Shown here piece by piece: positions 25,938 through 35,399 of a stretch of 64,000 nucleotides of DNA. Numbering within the stretch: position 1 is the first letter of the stretch; each line of letters opens with the position of its first letter. The position numbers and the translations under genes are program-made. The stretch covers positions 434,001 to 498,000 of the forward strand of contig NZ_QXFJ01000023.1 of NCBI RefSeq assembly GCF_003584165.1, given 5' to 3'. This stretch comes from Flagellimonas aequoris (lineage in GTDB: Bacteria > Bacteroidota > Bacteroidia > Flavobacteriales > Flavobacteriaceae). The notes under the pieces were generated by a model that saw only the letters and a program-made list of their open reading frames with translations, was not told where the DNA came from and searched no databases.

Positions 25938-26912
25938 CTACCAGTTAGTCAACCCTAATAACTTCTCGCCAAGCGGGCTTAATTTTGCGGTATCGTACCT
26001 GGTTTGCTCCCATTTTCTGGGATCCCCTGGAAAGGCGTAGCCCTCTGGGGCAATGCGATTCTTCCAAGAATTGATGCGCCATTGCCGCATCTCAGCGTTG
26101 TCCTCCTCGGCTGGCATCATGGAAATGTATTGGGCGATGCGCACCTTGTCGCCTGATTTATTCGGACGGATACCGTGGGGTTGGGTACTATTGAAAATCA
26201 TAAGGTCACCTGCTTCCAATTTTACTTTTACAATTTTGTCCTCCAGTCCGGTGACATCTGGTTGAAAGTGATCACGGTCTTCGGGTTGGGTCAGTTTCCA
26301 GGTATCATAATTTCGGTACAACCAAGGAATGCATTGAAAACCTCCCATATTTTCATCCGTTTGGTCGGCCAAGGCCAAAACCCCCTGAACATTTTGTGGT
26401 CGCGTCTCCGGATCGTAATCCCAATGGATGAACCCTTTTCTGTTCTCCCCGGGGCGTTGCGGTATGTTCAAATTGGCCCGATCGATGGTGACCCACAATT
26501 TTTCGGTGCCCCAGATGTCCACAAAGGCATCGTAAACCTTTTGCGTCTGACGGTTGTTCCACAAATGTTGATGGTTATAGACCTCTACCATCCCGGTTCC
26601 CGTCAGTTCCTTCATCTTCATTTCGGCACGTGCAGGGGCATACCAAGTTTCTGGATCGTTGGGGTCCTTTTCATCGAACTCCCAAATAAAATCGGCCGTT
26701 GCCTGGGCTTGTTCCCTCGGCACTGCATTCTTGATCACAATGTATCCGTTCTCTATCCAAAAAGCCCAATCTTCTTCCGATAAAACCCTTAAGGGTTTTC
26801 CGTTGGAGCGGTCGTTCAATCTGATCTTGCTGCTGGTAGCGGTAGAAGGGTTGCCCGGAATATTTTCGTGGGCCTTGTTCGCCATTTCCACCTTCATTTG
26901 TTGTTGCATCAT
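25938..26912 (-). CDS. Phytanoyl-CoA dioxygenase (PhyH)-family oxygenase
   Basis: A 324-residue Fe(II)/2-oxoglutarate oxygenase. The iron ligands are visible: His163 and Asp165 in IHWDYDP, distal His246 in STQPHGIRPN, and Arg258 downstream for 2-oxoglutarate. The start is ATG 26912 (an in-frame TTG lies 13 codons upstream). PhyH enzymes hydroxylate small metabolites (phytanoyl-CoA, ectoine, halogenation-related compounds), and the substrate is unknown. An AraC regulator is transcribed divergently 138 bp away and is a likely controller. Confidence 0.87.
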   Translation of the reverse strand: MMQQQMKVEMANKAHENIPGNPSTATSSKIRLNDRSNGKPLRVLSEEDWAFWIENGYIVIKNAVPREQAQATADFIWEFDEKDPNDPETWYAPARAEMKMKELTGTGMVEVYNHQHLWNNRQTQKVYDAFVDIWGTEKLWVTIDRANLNIPQRPGENRKGFIHWDYDPETRPQNVQGVLALADQTDENMGGFQCIPWLYRNYDTWKLTQPEDRDHFQPDVTGLEDKIVKVKLEAGDLMIFNSTQPHGIRPNKSGDKVRIAQYISMMPAEEDNAEMRQWRINSWKNRIAPEGYAFPGDPRKWEQTRYDTAKLSPLGEKLLGLTNW

Positions 26913-27050
26913 ATCGTTTCTGTTTTTTAGGTTCAAAATTGAATTATTCAAAACTAGGGGGATGGTTTATGGGTTTCCACCCTAACATTGACCAATTTTT
27001 GAACTTTATTGACTTTTATTTCTTAAATTGAAAACATAAAGGACAATAAA

Positions 27051-27893
27051 TTGAAAATTCAGCTCGAAAACATACAACCGAATGACAAGAGTTCCTTTCA
27101 TTTATTACACAATCCGAAGTTGAACGACTTGTTCTTTTGGCATTTTCATCCGGAGTTTGAACTGGTCTATATTGAAGGGGCCAACGGGAAACGGCATGTG
27201 GGGCATCATTTGTCCAACTTTACTGGAAGTGACCTGGTACTGATCGGTTCCAACATTCCCCATTTGAATTTTGATCATGGCATCCGCACGGAATACCACA
27301 AAGAGGTATTGCACATAAGTGCTTCCTTTAAAGAAAAAGTGTTCAGTGAGATCGAGGAACTGGAAGATGTTTATGAACTCTTGGAAAAATCACAACACGG
27401 CATTGCCTTTTATGGGGAGACGAAAAAATCCGTGGGGCAGATCATGAAACAATTACAGCCCATGACCCGGTTCGGGCAATTTTTGGAAATCTTGAAACTG
27501 TTGAAAATCTTGGCGAAAAGCAATGAATTTGAACTGTTGCATACCAATCCCATCATCAACGATAAGGCAAACAAACAGCAACAACGGTTGCAACAGGTGT
27601 ATTCCTATATTGATGAGCATTATTCCCAAAAAATTGAATTGGACGATATGGCCCAGCAAGTAAATTTGGGCAAGGAGGCTTTTTGTAGGTACTTTAAACA
27701 GAACACGGGTAGCACCTTTACCCAATTTTTGAACCAATACCGCATCACCCAGGCCAAGCGACTTTTGCTGGCCGGAAGAAACATCACCGAAACCTGCTAC
27801 GAGTGTGGATTTGAAAGCCTCTCCTATTTTAATAGGACCTTTAAAAAGATCAGTGGGGAAAACCCATCGACCTACAAAAGGAAACAGTCCTAA
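27051..27893 (+). CDS. AraC-family transcriptional regulator, TTG start
   Basis: A 280-residue regulator. The N-terminal half is cupin-like (LFFWHFHPEFELVYIEG; GSDLVLIGSNIPHLNF) and probably binds a ligand. The C-terminal 100 residues hold two HTH units (IELDDMAQQVNLGKEAFCRY and ITETCYECGFESLSYFNR). No in-frame ATG lies upstream before a stop, so TTG at 27051 is taken, supported by AAAGGA eight bases before it. It is divergent from the PhyH oxygenase gene, which it likely controls. Confidence 0.9.
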   Translation: MKIQLENIQPNDKSSFHLLHNPKLNDLFFWHFHPEFELVYIEGANGKRHVGHHLSNFTGSDLVLIGSNIPHLNFDHGIRTEYHKEVLHISASFKEKVFSEIEELEDVYELLEKSQHGIAFYGETKKSVGQIMKQLQPMTRFGQFLEILKLLKILAKSNEFELLHTNPIINDKANKQQQRLQQVYSYIDEHYSQKIELDDMAQQVNLGKEAFCRYFKQNTGSTFTQFLNQYRITQAKRLLLAGRNITETCYECGFESLSYFNRTFKKISGENPSTYKRKQS

Positions 27894-27899
27894 AAAGAA

Positions 27900-27927
27900 C
27901 CGCCCCAAGTATTGCTACTTGGGGCGG
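27900..27927. terminator. Terminator between AraC gene and convergent lipoprotein gene
   Basis: A perfect 12-bp stem, CCGCCCCAAGTA/TACTTGGGGCGG, with a 4-base loop. The T-rich tail (TTCTTTTT) is on the minus-strand side, so it is best for the lipoprotein gene read leftwards, though the hairpin also follows the AraC stop by seven bases. Confidence 0.8.
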
Positions 27928-27987
27928 CCCTTAACTAAATAACCAACCAAAAAAACTATTAGTATAGTCGAACATTACTGTTCTTCC

Positions 27988-28905
27988 TTACATATCTCGT
28001 TGTCGGGTTACGTTCATGGTCGGGTTAATAATCTTAGAACGTTTTTTACCCGTATCTCCTGATTTCAAAAACTGCATGTATCCTCTTCCTGTAAACTCAT
28101 AGACCGTTCCGCTGGACACATGGTACAACTCTATTGTACTGTCATTAATAACGTACAACTCAAAATAATCATTGCCCAAGAAGTCATAATCCAGTGTTAA
28201 AGTTTTTAGGGCTGCATCGTTGGCCACATCGTACACTTCGTAATCCCCTTCATAGTCCCATTGAATGTTGGAAATCGGGATGCCCTGTCCATCAATGGAA
28301 GATCTAAAATATCCACCGCCATCGGAGAAGAACTGGAGGTAATTTTCCTCATCAAAATCATTCAGTGCACCAACTTCGCTGGTATAGGTTTTCTCCCAAA
28401 CCTGATATTCCTGTAGAAAATAATGGATGTTATCGTAGAACACTTGATCGTAATCGAAGGTGCTTCTCTGGAAGCCACGAAGAATATAGGAAGTTTTGCT
28501 CTTGGCATCGTATAACTCCAAGGTGTTGTTGTTCACGGCATACACATCGAGAAGCCAAAGCCCGTCCACATCATGATCCACCTCAACTTGTCCAACAAAA
28601 GTTCCATAGGTTCCCACATCAATCCCCAAACCATTTCCGGTTTTGCCTATTCCCACCAAATTGTTATTGGCGTACACGACTCCCCTGTCAAAGGAAATGG
28701 TAAAGGCCCGTTGTAGGAAAGGAACTTCCCCGTTTCCTTTGGTGGCATTGATATCGATATACCACAGATCATAGGATTCCAAAACCAAGGCGGTGTTGAT
28801 GGGTGATTCTTCAATATATCCGTCGTCCACGATGACCTCGGTGTAGCACGAACTGGCCAAAAGGCCTATCATTAAAATTCCAAAGAGTAGTTTTCCATTT
28901 TTCAT
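27988..28905 (-). CDS. Lipoprotein, conserved in flavobacteria, function unknown
   Basis: A 305-residue lipoprotein. The start at MKNGKLLFGILMIG is chosen over a longer frame because it opens a signal with lipobox LLASSC. The mature part is acidic, rich in Tyr/Asp and beta-strands, with YDLWYIDINATKGNG near the start and repeated 'L-x-Y-D' segments (LTLDYDFLGNDYFELYVI). No enzyme motif is seen. It is divergent from gpsA, 124 bp away, and ends at a strong hairpin terminator. Confidence 0.75.
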   Translation of the reverse strand: MKNGKLLFGILMIGLLASSCYTEVIVDDGYIEESPINTALVLESYDLWYIDINATKGNGEVPFLQRAFTISFDRGVVYANNNLVGIGKTGNGLGIDVGTYGTFVGQVEVDHDVDGLWLLDVYAVNNNTLELYDAKSKTSYILRGFQRSTFDYDQVFYDNIHYFLQEYQVWEKTYTSEVGALNDFDEENYLQFFSDGGGYFRSSIDGQGIPISNIQWDYEGDYEVYDVANDAALKTLTLDYDFLGNDYFELYVINDSTIELYHVSSGTVYEFTGRGYMQFLKSGDTGKKRSKIINPTMNVTRQRDM

Positions 28906-29029
28906 AATCGAGGCTTTAAAGTTCACCTCATGTAAACCAAGCACCGTGCCAAAATTTTTAACTATTTGATAATCAATTGATAATGAAGCCATGATTTTAT
29001 TTTTTAGCTTTACAGCCTAATTTGGTTGC

Positions 29030-30031
29030 ATGCAAGACAAACTACGATTCGGTGTTTTTGGTGGAGGGAGCTGGGGAACGGCCATTGTAAAAATGTTGAC
29101 GGAAAACGGGGACCGTGTTGGGTGGTATATGCGGAGTGATTCGGCCATCAGGCACATCATTAAAGAGGGGCATAACCCCAATTATTTGAGTTCGGTGGAA
29201 TTTGAGGTGGAACAACTTCATTTGAGTCATGACATCAATGAAATTGTGGAAGCCAGTGATGTGTTGATCTTTGCCATCCCTTCCGCTTTTTTGGAGGGCG
29301 AACTTCAAAAATTGACGGCTTCCCTGAAAGACAAGATCATATTTTCAGCCATCAAGGGCATTGTTCCCGAAAGTGGTTTGATCGTGGGGGAGCATTTTCA
29401 TGAAAAATATAACATTCCCTTTGAGAACATCGGGGTACTCACAGGACCCTGCCATGCCGAAGAGGTGGCCTTGGAACGTTTATCCTATTTGACCATTGCC
29501 TGCGCCGATGCCAAGAAGGCTAAAATAGTGGCCGAACATTTAAAAAGTGAATACATCCGTACCAAAATTTCCGACGACATCATCGGTACCGAATATGCCG
29601 CCATGCTGAAGAACATTTATGCCATTGCCGCTGGGATTGCTCATGGTTTAGGTTATGGCGACAATTTTCAAAGTGTCCTTATGAGCAACGCCATCCGGGA
29701 GATGAAACGGTTCATAGATCGAGTCTATAAAATGAAACGCAACATCAACGCCTCGGCCTATTTGGGAGACCTTTTGGTGACGGGCTATTCCGTTTTTAGT
29801 AGAAACCGCATGTTCGGGAACATGATCGGAAAGGGCTATACCGTAAAAAGCGCCATGATGGAGATGAACATGGTGGCCGAAGGGTATTACGCAACCAAAA
29901 GCGCCCATTTGTTGATGGAAAAATTGGAGAAGAAATCCAAGACGCCTATCATCAATGCGGTGTACCAAATACTATACAAAAACAAGGATCCCAAAAAGGT
30001 TTTTGAGAAATTGACAGAGAAGTTGGATTAA
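29030..30031 (+). CDS. gpsA: Glycerol-3-phosphate dehydrogenase [NAD(P)+]
   Basis: A 333-residue enzyme reducing dihydroxyacetone phosphate to sn-glycerol-3-phosphate for phospholipids. It begins with the Rossmann motif GVFGGGSWGTAI, followed by LTGPCHAEEVA (active site region) and the catalytic block KNIYAIAAGIAHGLG with the conserved Lys. Length is normal. The last 41 codons recur twice as fragments at 35.0 and 36.8 kb next to glpD ends, so this gene was probably once convergent with glpD. It is now five bases from the stop of a convergent TonB receptor. Confidence 0.95.
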   Translation: MQDKLRFGVFGGGSWGTAIVKMLTENGDRVGWYMRSDSAIRHIIKEGHNPNYLSSVEFEVEQLHLSHDINEIVEASDVLIFAIPSAFLEGELQKLTASLKDKIIFSAIKGIVPESGLIVGEHFHEKYNIPFENIGVLTGPCHAEEVALERLSYLTIACADAKKAKIVAEHLKSEYIRTKISDDIIGTEYAAMLKNIYAIAAGIAHGLGYGDNFQSVLMSNAIREMKRFIDRVYKMKRNINASAYLGDLLVTGYSVFSRNRMFGNMIGKGYTVKSAMMEMNMVAEGYYATKSAHLLMEKLEKKSKTPIINAVYQILYKNKDPKKVFEKLTEKLD

Positions 30032-30036
30032 GCAAT

Positions 30037-32718
30037 CTAAAGTTTGTAAACGATTTTGAACATTGCAATTCTTGGCATAATGAGGGTGGATTGATCACTT
30101 ATCAGGAAATCTGAAAAGGAGTTCTGCCGTTTATAACTCACATCAAAAAGGTTGGATGTAGAGATTTCGAAACCCCAAGGGCTGTTTTCTTTTTGATAGA
30201 ACAAAGAAGCGCCTGCTACATTAAAGATATTGGTCAGGTTTTGATCTTCATTTTTGTACTCGGTCCTTTCAAAGTCTCCCTTGAAATGAAAATCCTTTAA
30301 AAACACATAGTTAATTTGTGCAGAAAACCTTGTGTTGGTAAAGGTGTTCCTAGTATTCACTGTTCTATATATGGAAGGTTGATGGGTATAACCCAATTCC
30401 ACATTTGGCCAATTAATAAAAAAGGTCTCCATTTTACCTGTAAGGGATATGGATCGGGATAGATTCTTGGATACATTATTATTTACCAATTGATAAAACT
30501 CATTGTAGCTCCCCCTACTTTCCAACCCTAACTTAATTTTATTGATTTTCTTTCCAAAATTGAAATTGGCCGTGAATCCATTCTCTGGTTGGTTGAATAT
30601 GGTATAGGTCACAAATTGATCAATACCGTCCAACACTGTTGTATTTTTAATGCCCTGACTTTTTCTGTTATAGGTAATCCCAGCATTGAGGTTCAGCCCC
30701 CGGAACAGGCTGTATTTGAAATAGTTCAATGAATAGGAATGGATTCGTTCGTTCTGCAACTCTGGATTACCAAGAATCACTGAATTGAAAGACCCTAGCA
30801 TGAAGTTGGCCGCCAATTGTCCCATATTGGGAAAGCGCATCCGTTGCCTGTATTGAAAGCGTAGCTTTTCACTGTTGTTGAACTCTGCTTCGGCATTAAA
30901 TGTCGGCAATAAAACTTGGATATTGTTTTGTATGGAGACACCCTTCTGGTCATTGTCCCAATTGTACTGATGATAAAAAAGACCTGATTTCACCGTGAAG
31001 ATTCCTGTCAGAAACTTGTACTCCAATCCTAAAAAGCTATCATTAAAGCGATGGTCAATATCGTTTCCAAATCCATTTTCGGAAAAATCATTTATGGTTC
31101 CATTGGAGAGTTGCTGTGCTTCCTGTACTTTAAAATCTTCAAAAGAAAGGCTTGTGCCAATACTGGTGTAGATATGGTTGTAATTATTGAGTACCCAATA
31201 ATCCTTCAAAACCAAATCAAAGGAAGTGGTATGGGTCTGTTTTTGCTGCAAGACCTTATACATGGTGTCCTCCTCCAAAGGAATAAGTCCAAAAAGAAAG
31301 GCATCATTGGTTTCCCAATCCTTATCAGGGGTATTCTTTAAATGTGCAACCGTTGCCTCCATGCTAAAGGTCTGGGCCCTTGAAAAGCGCTTGTTGTATT
31401 CCAGGTTCTGTTTAAGATCAAGGGCAGAAATATTCGAAACGGTATTAAAAAAGTTGCTTTGATCAAAGCTCTGTGTCAGAATGGAACCTTCTCCCTTATT
31501 CTCTGTGAGTTTTACAAAGGTGTTTGCGGATAGTTGTTCCTTGGAATTGGGTTCGTGTTCCACAGTGAATTTTCCGATCAAGAAGAAATTGTCATAATCA
31601 TTGGTGACATTTCTGCCTTCGTCAAAGGAACCATCAGAATTAATGTATGTATTGAGGTAGTTGGTTTCGGTCACAGTGGTACTTCCATTGACAATAGCAT
31701 AGCTATTGATGTCCATTTTGGAAGTGACCGATTGTCTTATGTTCAAAGCTCCAAAACGATTGGTATTGGCCTTGAAATCAGTGTTGGACAAAAATTGTGA
31801 AAAATCATCGTTGCTCAGGGACAGATATGCGCCGATATCCCCAATGAGCTTTCCAAACCCGCCGTTGAACTCCAGATAATCGGTGAGGGTAAAACTCTTG
31901 ATGCCCACGTTGTTCAAGTCGCCGATAAAATTGAGGTTGGTCTTGGGACTGTAATAAAAAATGTTGGGATGGACCAAATAACGGTCCTTAATACCTCCCC
32001 CAACTTCCATGTCGCCAAAGGCGAATTTTTTTTTGTCCTCCTTGAGCTTGATGTTAAGGGCGACCTCATCGGAATCCTGAAGCCCTTTTAAAAAACCAAT
32101 TTTGTTGTAGTTGTCCAACACTTGAACCTGGTCCACGGCATCCGCAGGAATGTTGTTCACGGCCAGTTTGCTGTTGCCAGTAAAAAAGGTCTTGTCCTCT
32201 ACCAGTACCTTGGTCACTTTTTTGCCCTGCGCGGTAACGTTTCCTTCGCGGTCCACTTCTATGCCCGGGAGTTTTTTGAGCACTTCCCGTAATTTTCGCT
32301 CCTCTCCGGTTACAAAAACATCGGTTTGGTAAGTAATGGTGTCTTCCTTTACTTCAATGGGGATTTTATATTCCAGCACCACCTCTTCCAGGTCATTTGC
32401 CTTGGGAACCAGGGCTAAATCTTTGGTCTCGTCTTGGGTGGCCGTATATTCAAAAACAAGTTTTTGGTAACCGAGATAGCTTACCTCAATGGTGTAGGCA
32501 ACATCCTTTTCCAAGCGGAGCACATATTCCCCTTTTTCGTTGCTGATGGCAAACCGGGTGCTTTCATCGGGGTTTTGGGGAAAGGCCAAAATGTTGGTAT
32601 TGACCAACGGTGTGGCACTGGTAGTATCCTTTACCATACCGCTTAGGACTATATTCTGACCGAAAGAGTTGGTAAGGTTGAAAAAAAGAATGCCAACCAA
32701 TAAAAAATATCTGATCAA
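30037..32718 (-). CDS. TonB-dependent receptor-like beta-barrel protein of the GLPGLI locus
   Basis: An 893-residue outer-membrane protein. TTG at 32718 is the start, because a stop lies eight codons upstream in frame and no ATG opens the signal peptide (YFLLVGILFFNLTNSFGQ). Then come a carboxypeptidase-regulatory-like domain (about 22-105), a plug-like domain (KLREVLKKLPGIEVDREGN; VLDNYNKIGFLKGLQ) and a large barrel of the OMP_b-brl_3 type ending MFKIVYKL. No SusD partner follows. GLPGLI genes directly upstream on the same strand, 45 bases away, make it the last gene of that cluster. Cargo unknown; a peptide is one guess. Confidence 0.82.
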   Translation of the reverse strand: MIRYFLLVGILFFNLTNSFGQNIVLSGMVKDTTSATPLVNTNILAFPQNPDESTRFAISNEKGEYVLRLEKDVAYTIEVSYLGYQKLVFEYTATQDETKDLALVPKANDLEEVVLEYKIPIEVKEDTITYQTDVFVTGEERKLREVLKKLPGIEVDREGNVTAQGKKVTKVLVEDKTFFTGNSKLAVNNIPADAVDQVQVLDNYNKIGFLKGLQDSDEVALNIKLKEDKKKFAFGDMEVGGGIKDRYLVHPNIFYYSPKTNLNFIGDLNNVGIKSFTLTDYLEFNGGFGKLIGDIGAYLSLSNDDFSQFLSNTDFKANTNRFGALNIRQSVTSKMDINSYAIVNGSTTVTETNYLNTYINSDGSFDEGRNVTNDYDNFFLIGKFTVEHEPNSKEQLSANTFVKLTENKGEGSILTQSFDQSNFFNTVSNISALDLKQNLEYNKRFSRAQTFSMEATVAHLKNTPDKDWETNDAFLFGLIPLEEDTMYKVLQQKQTHTTSFDLVLKDYWVLNNYNHIYTSIGTSLSFEDFKVQEAQQLSNGTINDFSENGFGNDIDHRFNDSFLGLEYKFLTGIFTVKSGLFYHQYNWDNDQKGVSIQNNIQVLLPTFNAEAEFNNSEKLRFQYRQRMRFPNMGQLAANFMLGSFNSVILGNPELQNERIHSYSLNYFKYSLFRGLNLNAGITYNRKSQGIKNTTVLDGIDQFVTYTIFNQPENGFTANFNFGKKINKIKLGLESRGSYNEFYQLVNNNVSKNLSRSISLTGKMETFFINWPNVELGYTHQPSIYRTVNTRNTFTNTRFSAQINYVFLKDFHFKGDFERTEYKNEDQNLTNIFNVAGASLFYQKENSPWGFEISTSNLFDVSYKRQNSFSDFLISDQSTLIMPRIAMFKIVYKL

Positions 32719-32763
32719 TGAAATCTTAACCTTTATAAATCAACATTTGCCCATTCGTTTGCA

Positions 32764-33486
32764 TCATCTTCCCCCAAATTGTTCCTTGGCGATTTTGGCA
32801 CCAATGGCGTCAAATTCTTCCTGTGAAATGGGTTTTTTACCTTTTGGGGGGACAATCAGCTGAAGCTGATCATTGTCTAAGTTTCCCAACATTATTTTAT
32901 CCGCATAGAAAACCCTATCCTTTTCCTGTAATTCCAAAATAAGTCCGGGCAGACCAGAATAATTTTTAGGACCAAAGGGTAGGTTTATTTCAGGAGTGTA
33001 CCATGCCACGACAGGAAATTCAAATCTTCCTTTACTATTATTCACCACATAAGTAGTAGTTGCCTTGAAACATTCATATTTACCAATTCTCTTCTTCTCC
33101 TTCTTTAATTGCCAACCACTTATTATTACGTGCTCAATTACAAACCTTTCTCCAAAAGCTGGTAAATCCTCATAAACCAAACCCTTTTGGAAATTTGTAA
33201 AATACTTGCCTTTTGCTCCTAAAATTGTCAATGCAATGTCAGCGCCTTTTTCTGCATCATTAGTCAACAACTTTTCCCTATAAAAAATAGACTCATTTGT
33301 GGAACCCAAAAGTTTAAATTCTATAAACTTTACATTCTCATAAGCTATTTTATAAATGTCCTTTAAAACTTCAGAAACTTCAGTTTCCAAAAGATCTACC
33401 TTGTATGTAACCTCAACCGCTGGTTGTTGGGCAAATGCACAGAAATTGATACTAATAAAGAACAGAATCAACACTGTTTTTTTCAT
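32764..33486 (-). CDS. GLPGLI family protein, copy A
   Basis: A 240-residue exported protein from MKKTVLILFF (signal cleaved near AFAQ). The family signature SGLPGLILELQEKD lies near 185, preceded by FPVVAWYTPEINLPFGPKNY, which is also strongly conserved. The body is beta-rich with KYECFKATTTY in the middle. TIGR01200/PF09697 proteins are known only in Bacteroidota and have no proven function. They often sit beside TonB receptors, as here. This copy lies between its small-peptide partner (33542-33742) and the receptor gene. Confidence 0.88.
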   Translation of the reverse strand: MKKTVLILFFISINFCAFAQQPAVEVTYKVDLLETEVSEVLKDIYKIAYENVKFIEFKLLGSTNESIFYREKLLTNDAEKGADIALTILGAKGKYFTNFQKGLVYEDLPAFGERFVIEHVIISGWQLKKEKKRIGKYECFKATTTYVVNNSKGRFEFPVVAWYTPEINLPFGPKNYSGLPGLILELQEKDRVFYADKIMLGNLDNDQLQLIVPPKGKKPISQEEFDAIGAKIAKEQFGGR

Positions 33487-33508
33487 AAAATTTAATTTAA
33501 TTAACGCT

Positions 33509-33532
33509 CCTACCACTTATATAAGTGGCAGG
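33509..33532 (-). promoter_or_regulatory. Intercistronic hairpin, peptide 1 / GLPGLI A
   Basis: A perfect 8-bp palindromic core, CCACTTAT/ATAAGTGG, extended by three more pairs after a mismatch. It lies between the stop of the small peptide gene and the start of GLPGLI A. Hairpins occupy the same place in the other two modules, suggesting partial termination or mRNA stabilisation. Confidence 0.55.
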
Positions 33533-33541
33533 GACATAAGA

Positions 33542-33742
33542 TTATACAATTCCAGCACACGCCTTATAAACTTTGTCTACAACATCCATTGCCTGGCTCT
33601 CAGACAATCCAGCATCCATGGCCCCTTCATAAAAATCCTCCATGCTTACGTCATACCAAACCCGTCTGCTTTGAATCTGTGCAAACACGTAATGAAAGTT
33701 CTGTAGAACGAAACAGATGTGTATGACAACGTACTTTTTCAT
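33542..33742 (-). CDS. Small secreted peptide 1 of GLPGLI locus
   Basis: A 66-residue exported peptide. The signal MKKYVVIHICFVLQNFHYVFAQ is followed by a 44-residue acidic mature peptide with DVSMEDFYEGAMDAG, SESQAMDVVDKVYKAC and one Cys near the end. No family is recognised. The signal resembles that of the chimeric ORF at 35124 (KY..IH...AQI pattern). It is placed between GLPGLI B and GLPGLI A on the same strand, eight bases after the GLPGLI B stop. Confidence 0.6.
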   Translation of the reverse strand: MKKYVVIHICFVLQNFHYVFAQIQSRRVWYDVSMEDFYEGAMDAGLSESQAMDVVDKVYKACAGIV

Positions 33743-33750
33743 TATTGACT

Positions 33751-34488
33751 TTAGTTAGGTATAGGCCTCATTTTTTGGAGAAGCTCCAAGTATTCTTTTT
33801 CGGTCATTTCCTCACCACTATCTATCATCAACTTTCTTTCGTTTTTGAGATTTGTGTTTATTTCTATTTTATCAGCATACAAGAAAAGTTTTCCATTCAT
33901 AGAACCCTCTAACACCAAACCTGGAAGTCCATCAATTCCATTCGGCCCAAAAGGCATGTTGAGTTCTGGAGCAAACCATGCTACTGGGGAAAATGTTAAC
34001 AATTTTTTACGCCCAGGGTCGTATTGTTCTTTGTATCCAACTGCTTTGTAACAGGTATAGCCCAATATTGACTTTGTCTCATCCGTAATCTCCCAATTAA
34101 GTTCATTAGGGTCGTAAACCACATTAATTTTTTTACCAAAGTCATTAATATGTTCTATCTTTTTTTCTATTGTTCTAAAATAAATTGAGTTGCCACCACC
34201 ATGATTAACAGCCAATTGATAAATTATATCATCTTCCCCGATTTCAAGTTTCTTAACATATTTATAAACCCCGATTTCACTATTCGACACTAGTTCAAAC
34301 TCCAATTGTGAATATGCTTGATAGAGTTTTTCAATCACATCTTTATGCTTAGTAACCTTTGAATTACTTTCGGATTCAACCTTTAGCTTATAAATAACTT
34401 TTATTTCCTGCCTTCGGATTTGCGCAACTATTTTTTCAAAGCAAAAGATAGCTACGATACAAACTATTATTAAATACTTTTTTTTCAT
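33751..34488 (-). CDS. GLPGLI family protein, copy B
   Basis: A 245-residue exported protein (signal MKKKYLIIVCIVAIFCFEKIVAQ). It has SPVAWFAPELNMPFGPNG and IDGLPGLVLEGSMNG near residues 165-205, the GLPGLI signature with Val for Ile. A central YTCYKAVGYKEQYDPG matches the KYECFKAT block of copy A. The offset to copy C at 35484 is about 1.73 kb, close to the 1,755-bp period of the repeat, so B and C arose by the tandem duplication but have diverged strongly. Function unknown. Confidence 0.87.
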   Translation of the reverse strand: MKKKYLIIVCIVAIFCFEKIVAQIRRQEIKVIYKLKVESESNSKVTKHKDVIEKLYQAYSQLEFELVSNSEIGVYKYVKKLEIGEDDIIYQLAVNHGGGNSIYFRTIEKKIEHINDFGKKINVVYDPNELNWEITDETKSILGYTCYKAVGYKEQYDPGRKKLLTFSPVAWFAPELNMPFGPNGIDGLPGLVLEGSMNGKLFLYADKIEINTNLKNERKLMIDSGEEMTEKEYLELLQKMRPIPN

Positions 34489-34501
34489 TTGAAATTACAA
34501 T

Positions 34502-34528
34502 AATAAGGGTGGCCTAACCACCCTTATT
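34502..34528 (-). promoter_or_regulatory. Intercistronic hairpin, peptide 2 / GLPGLI B
   Basis: A perfect 11-bp stem, AATAAGGGTGG/CCACCCTTATT, with a 5-base loop, between the peptide 2 stop (34544) and the GLPGLI B start (34488). It starts with the same AATAAGGG sequence type as the hairpin in the third module. Confidence 0.6.
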
Positions 34529-34543
34529 TAAATATCGCTTTAA

Positions 34544-34750
34544 CTACATCTGATTAGCACAATATTTTACCAAACTATTATAATCCGAGTTGTAATCAGA
34601 AGCAGACATACAGCCTGATTCCTCTTCAATAACTTCGAGAATATCAGCAGCCCACTCACCACATGTTTTTGCCTCTTCATCATCATAAGGATTGTTCGCT
34701 GAGAGCACAAAGGAGAACATAAACAATAATCCAAAAATCACTTTTCTCAT
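34544..34750 (-). CDS. Small secreted Cys-containing peptide 2
   Basis: A 68-residue exported peptide from ATG 34750 (a TTG lies two codons earlier). The signal MRKVIFGLLFMFSFVLSA gives a 50-residue acidic mature peptide with three Cys (AKTCGEWAADIL, ESGCMSAS, VKYCANQ) and a repeat-like SDYNSDYNSL. No family is recognised. The 5' partner of GLPGLI B, with a hairpin between. Upstream lies the 595-bp repeat region, which must carry the promoter if it is transcribed on its own. Confidence 0.6.
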   Translation of the reverse strand: MRKVIFGLLFMFSFVLSANNPYDDEEAKTCGEWAADILEVIEEESGCMSASDYNSDYNSLVKYCANQM

Positions 34751-34804
34751 TTTCAAAAAATTTAATAGGTTAAGAATTTGTTTCCCTTACCCTATTCAGC
34801 GCTA

Positions 34805-35399
34805 AAAATGTAAGATTGGGATGAAGCTATTTAAAACATATCCTTCAATACCCCAAAAGTCTACAGATGCTAATTTTGGATTGATGGATGGTGTGATTGA
34901 ATTGATGAATTGACGATTTTGAGTTTGTTTCGAAAGAAAAAACGCCTCAAAATGCAATCCATTTATGCTTTTTGTGAGTTGAAATCCGTTTTGTTCAGAA
35001 GCACTTGTTGATGGAAAAATTGGAGAAGAAATCCAAAACGCCCATCATCAATGCGGTGTTCCAAATCCTGTACAAAAACAAGGATCCCAAAAAGGTTTTT
35101 GAGAAATTGACAGAGAAGTTAGATTAGGCCCTATCCAACGAAAAATTGGAATGGCTTTCCAGTTCTTCTTCCAAATCTTTTTTGAACATATCCATTTCAT
35201 CCGAAGTATAATCAAACGCCTTTTGGAATTCATCAAAAACAGGTTCCATAAAGTTCCTGACGCTGTCGATATCAAAATAAAGTCTGCCCGTTCTTCTTAT
35301 GAAAAAGTCCAACGGGTTCAAGACCATCTCATGGGCAATGGTAAACTGGGCTTCGGCACGGATCATTCTTTCCTGCAGATTTTCCGCCTTGATTTGGGC
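34805..35399. repeat. Direct repeat copy 1 (period 1,755 bp)
   Basis: This copy matches 36560-37154 at a constant offset of 1,755 bp with no net insertion or deletion. It contains, left to right, the leader region upstream of peptide 2 (diverged; shared TGTAAGATTGG and ATGAAGCTAT), the gpsA 3' fragment, and the glpD 3' coding end. Homology stops at AQI of the glpD frame, the join to the signal peptide. It also covers the gene-free stretch 34751-35004, in which I see no other gene. Confidence 0.85.
35005..35127 (+). pseudogene. gpsA 3' fragment, copy 1
   Basis: The last 41 codons of gpsA with their stop, in frame and without upstream gene body. By eye seven bases differ from the intact gpsA end (29909-30031), six of them at third codon positions. 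That is the pattern expected if it diverged while still part of a working gpsA, in another strain for example. Its TAG stop overlaps the convergent stop of the glpD-derived ORF. Confidence 0.85.
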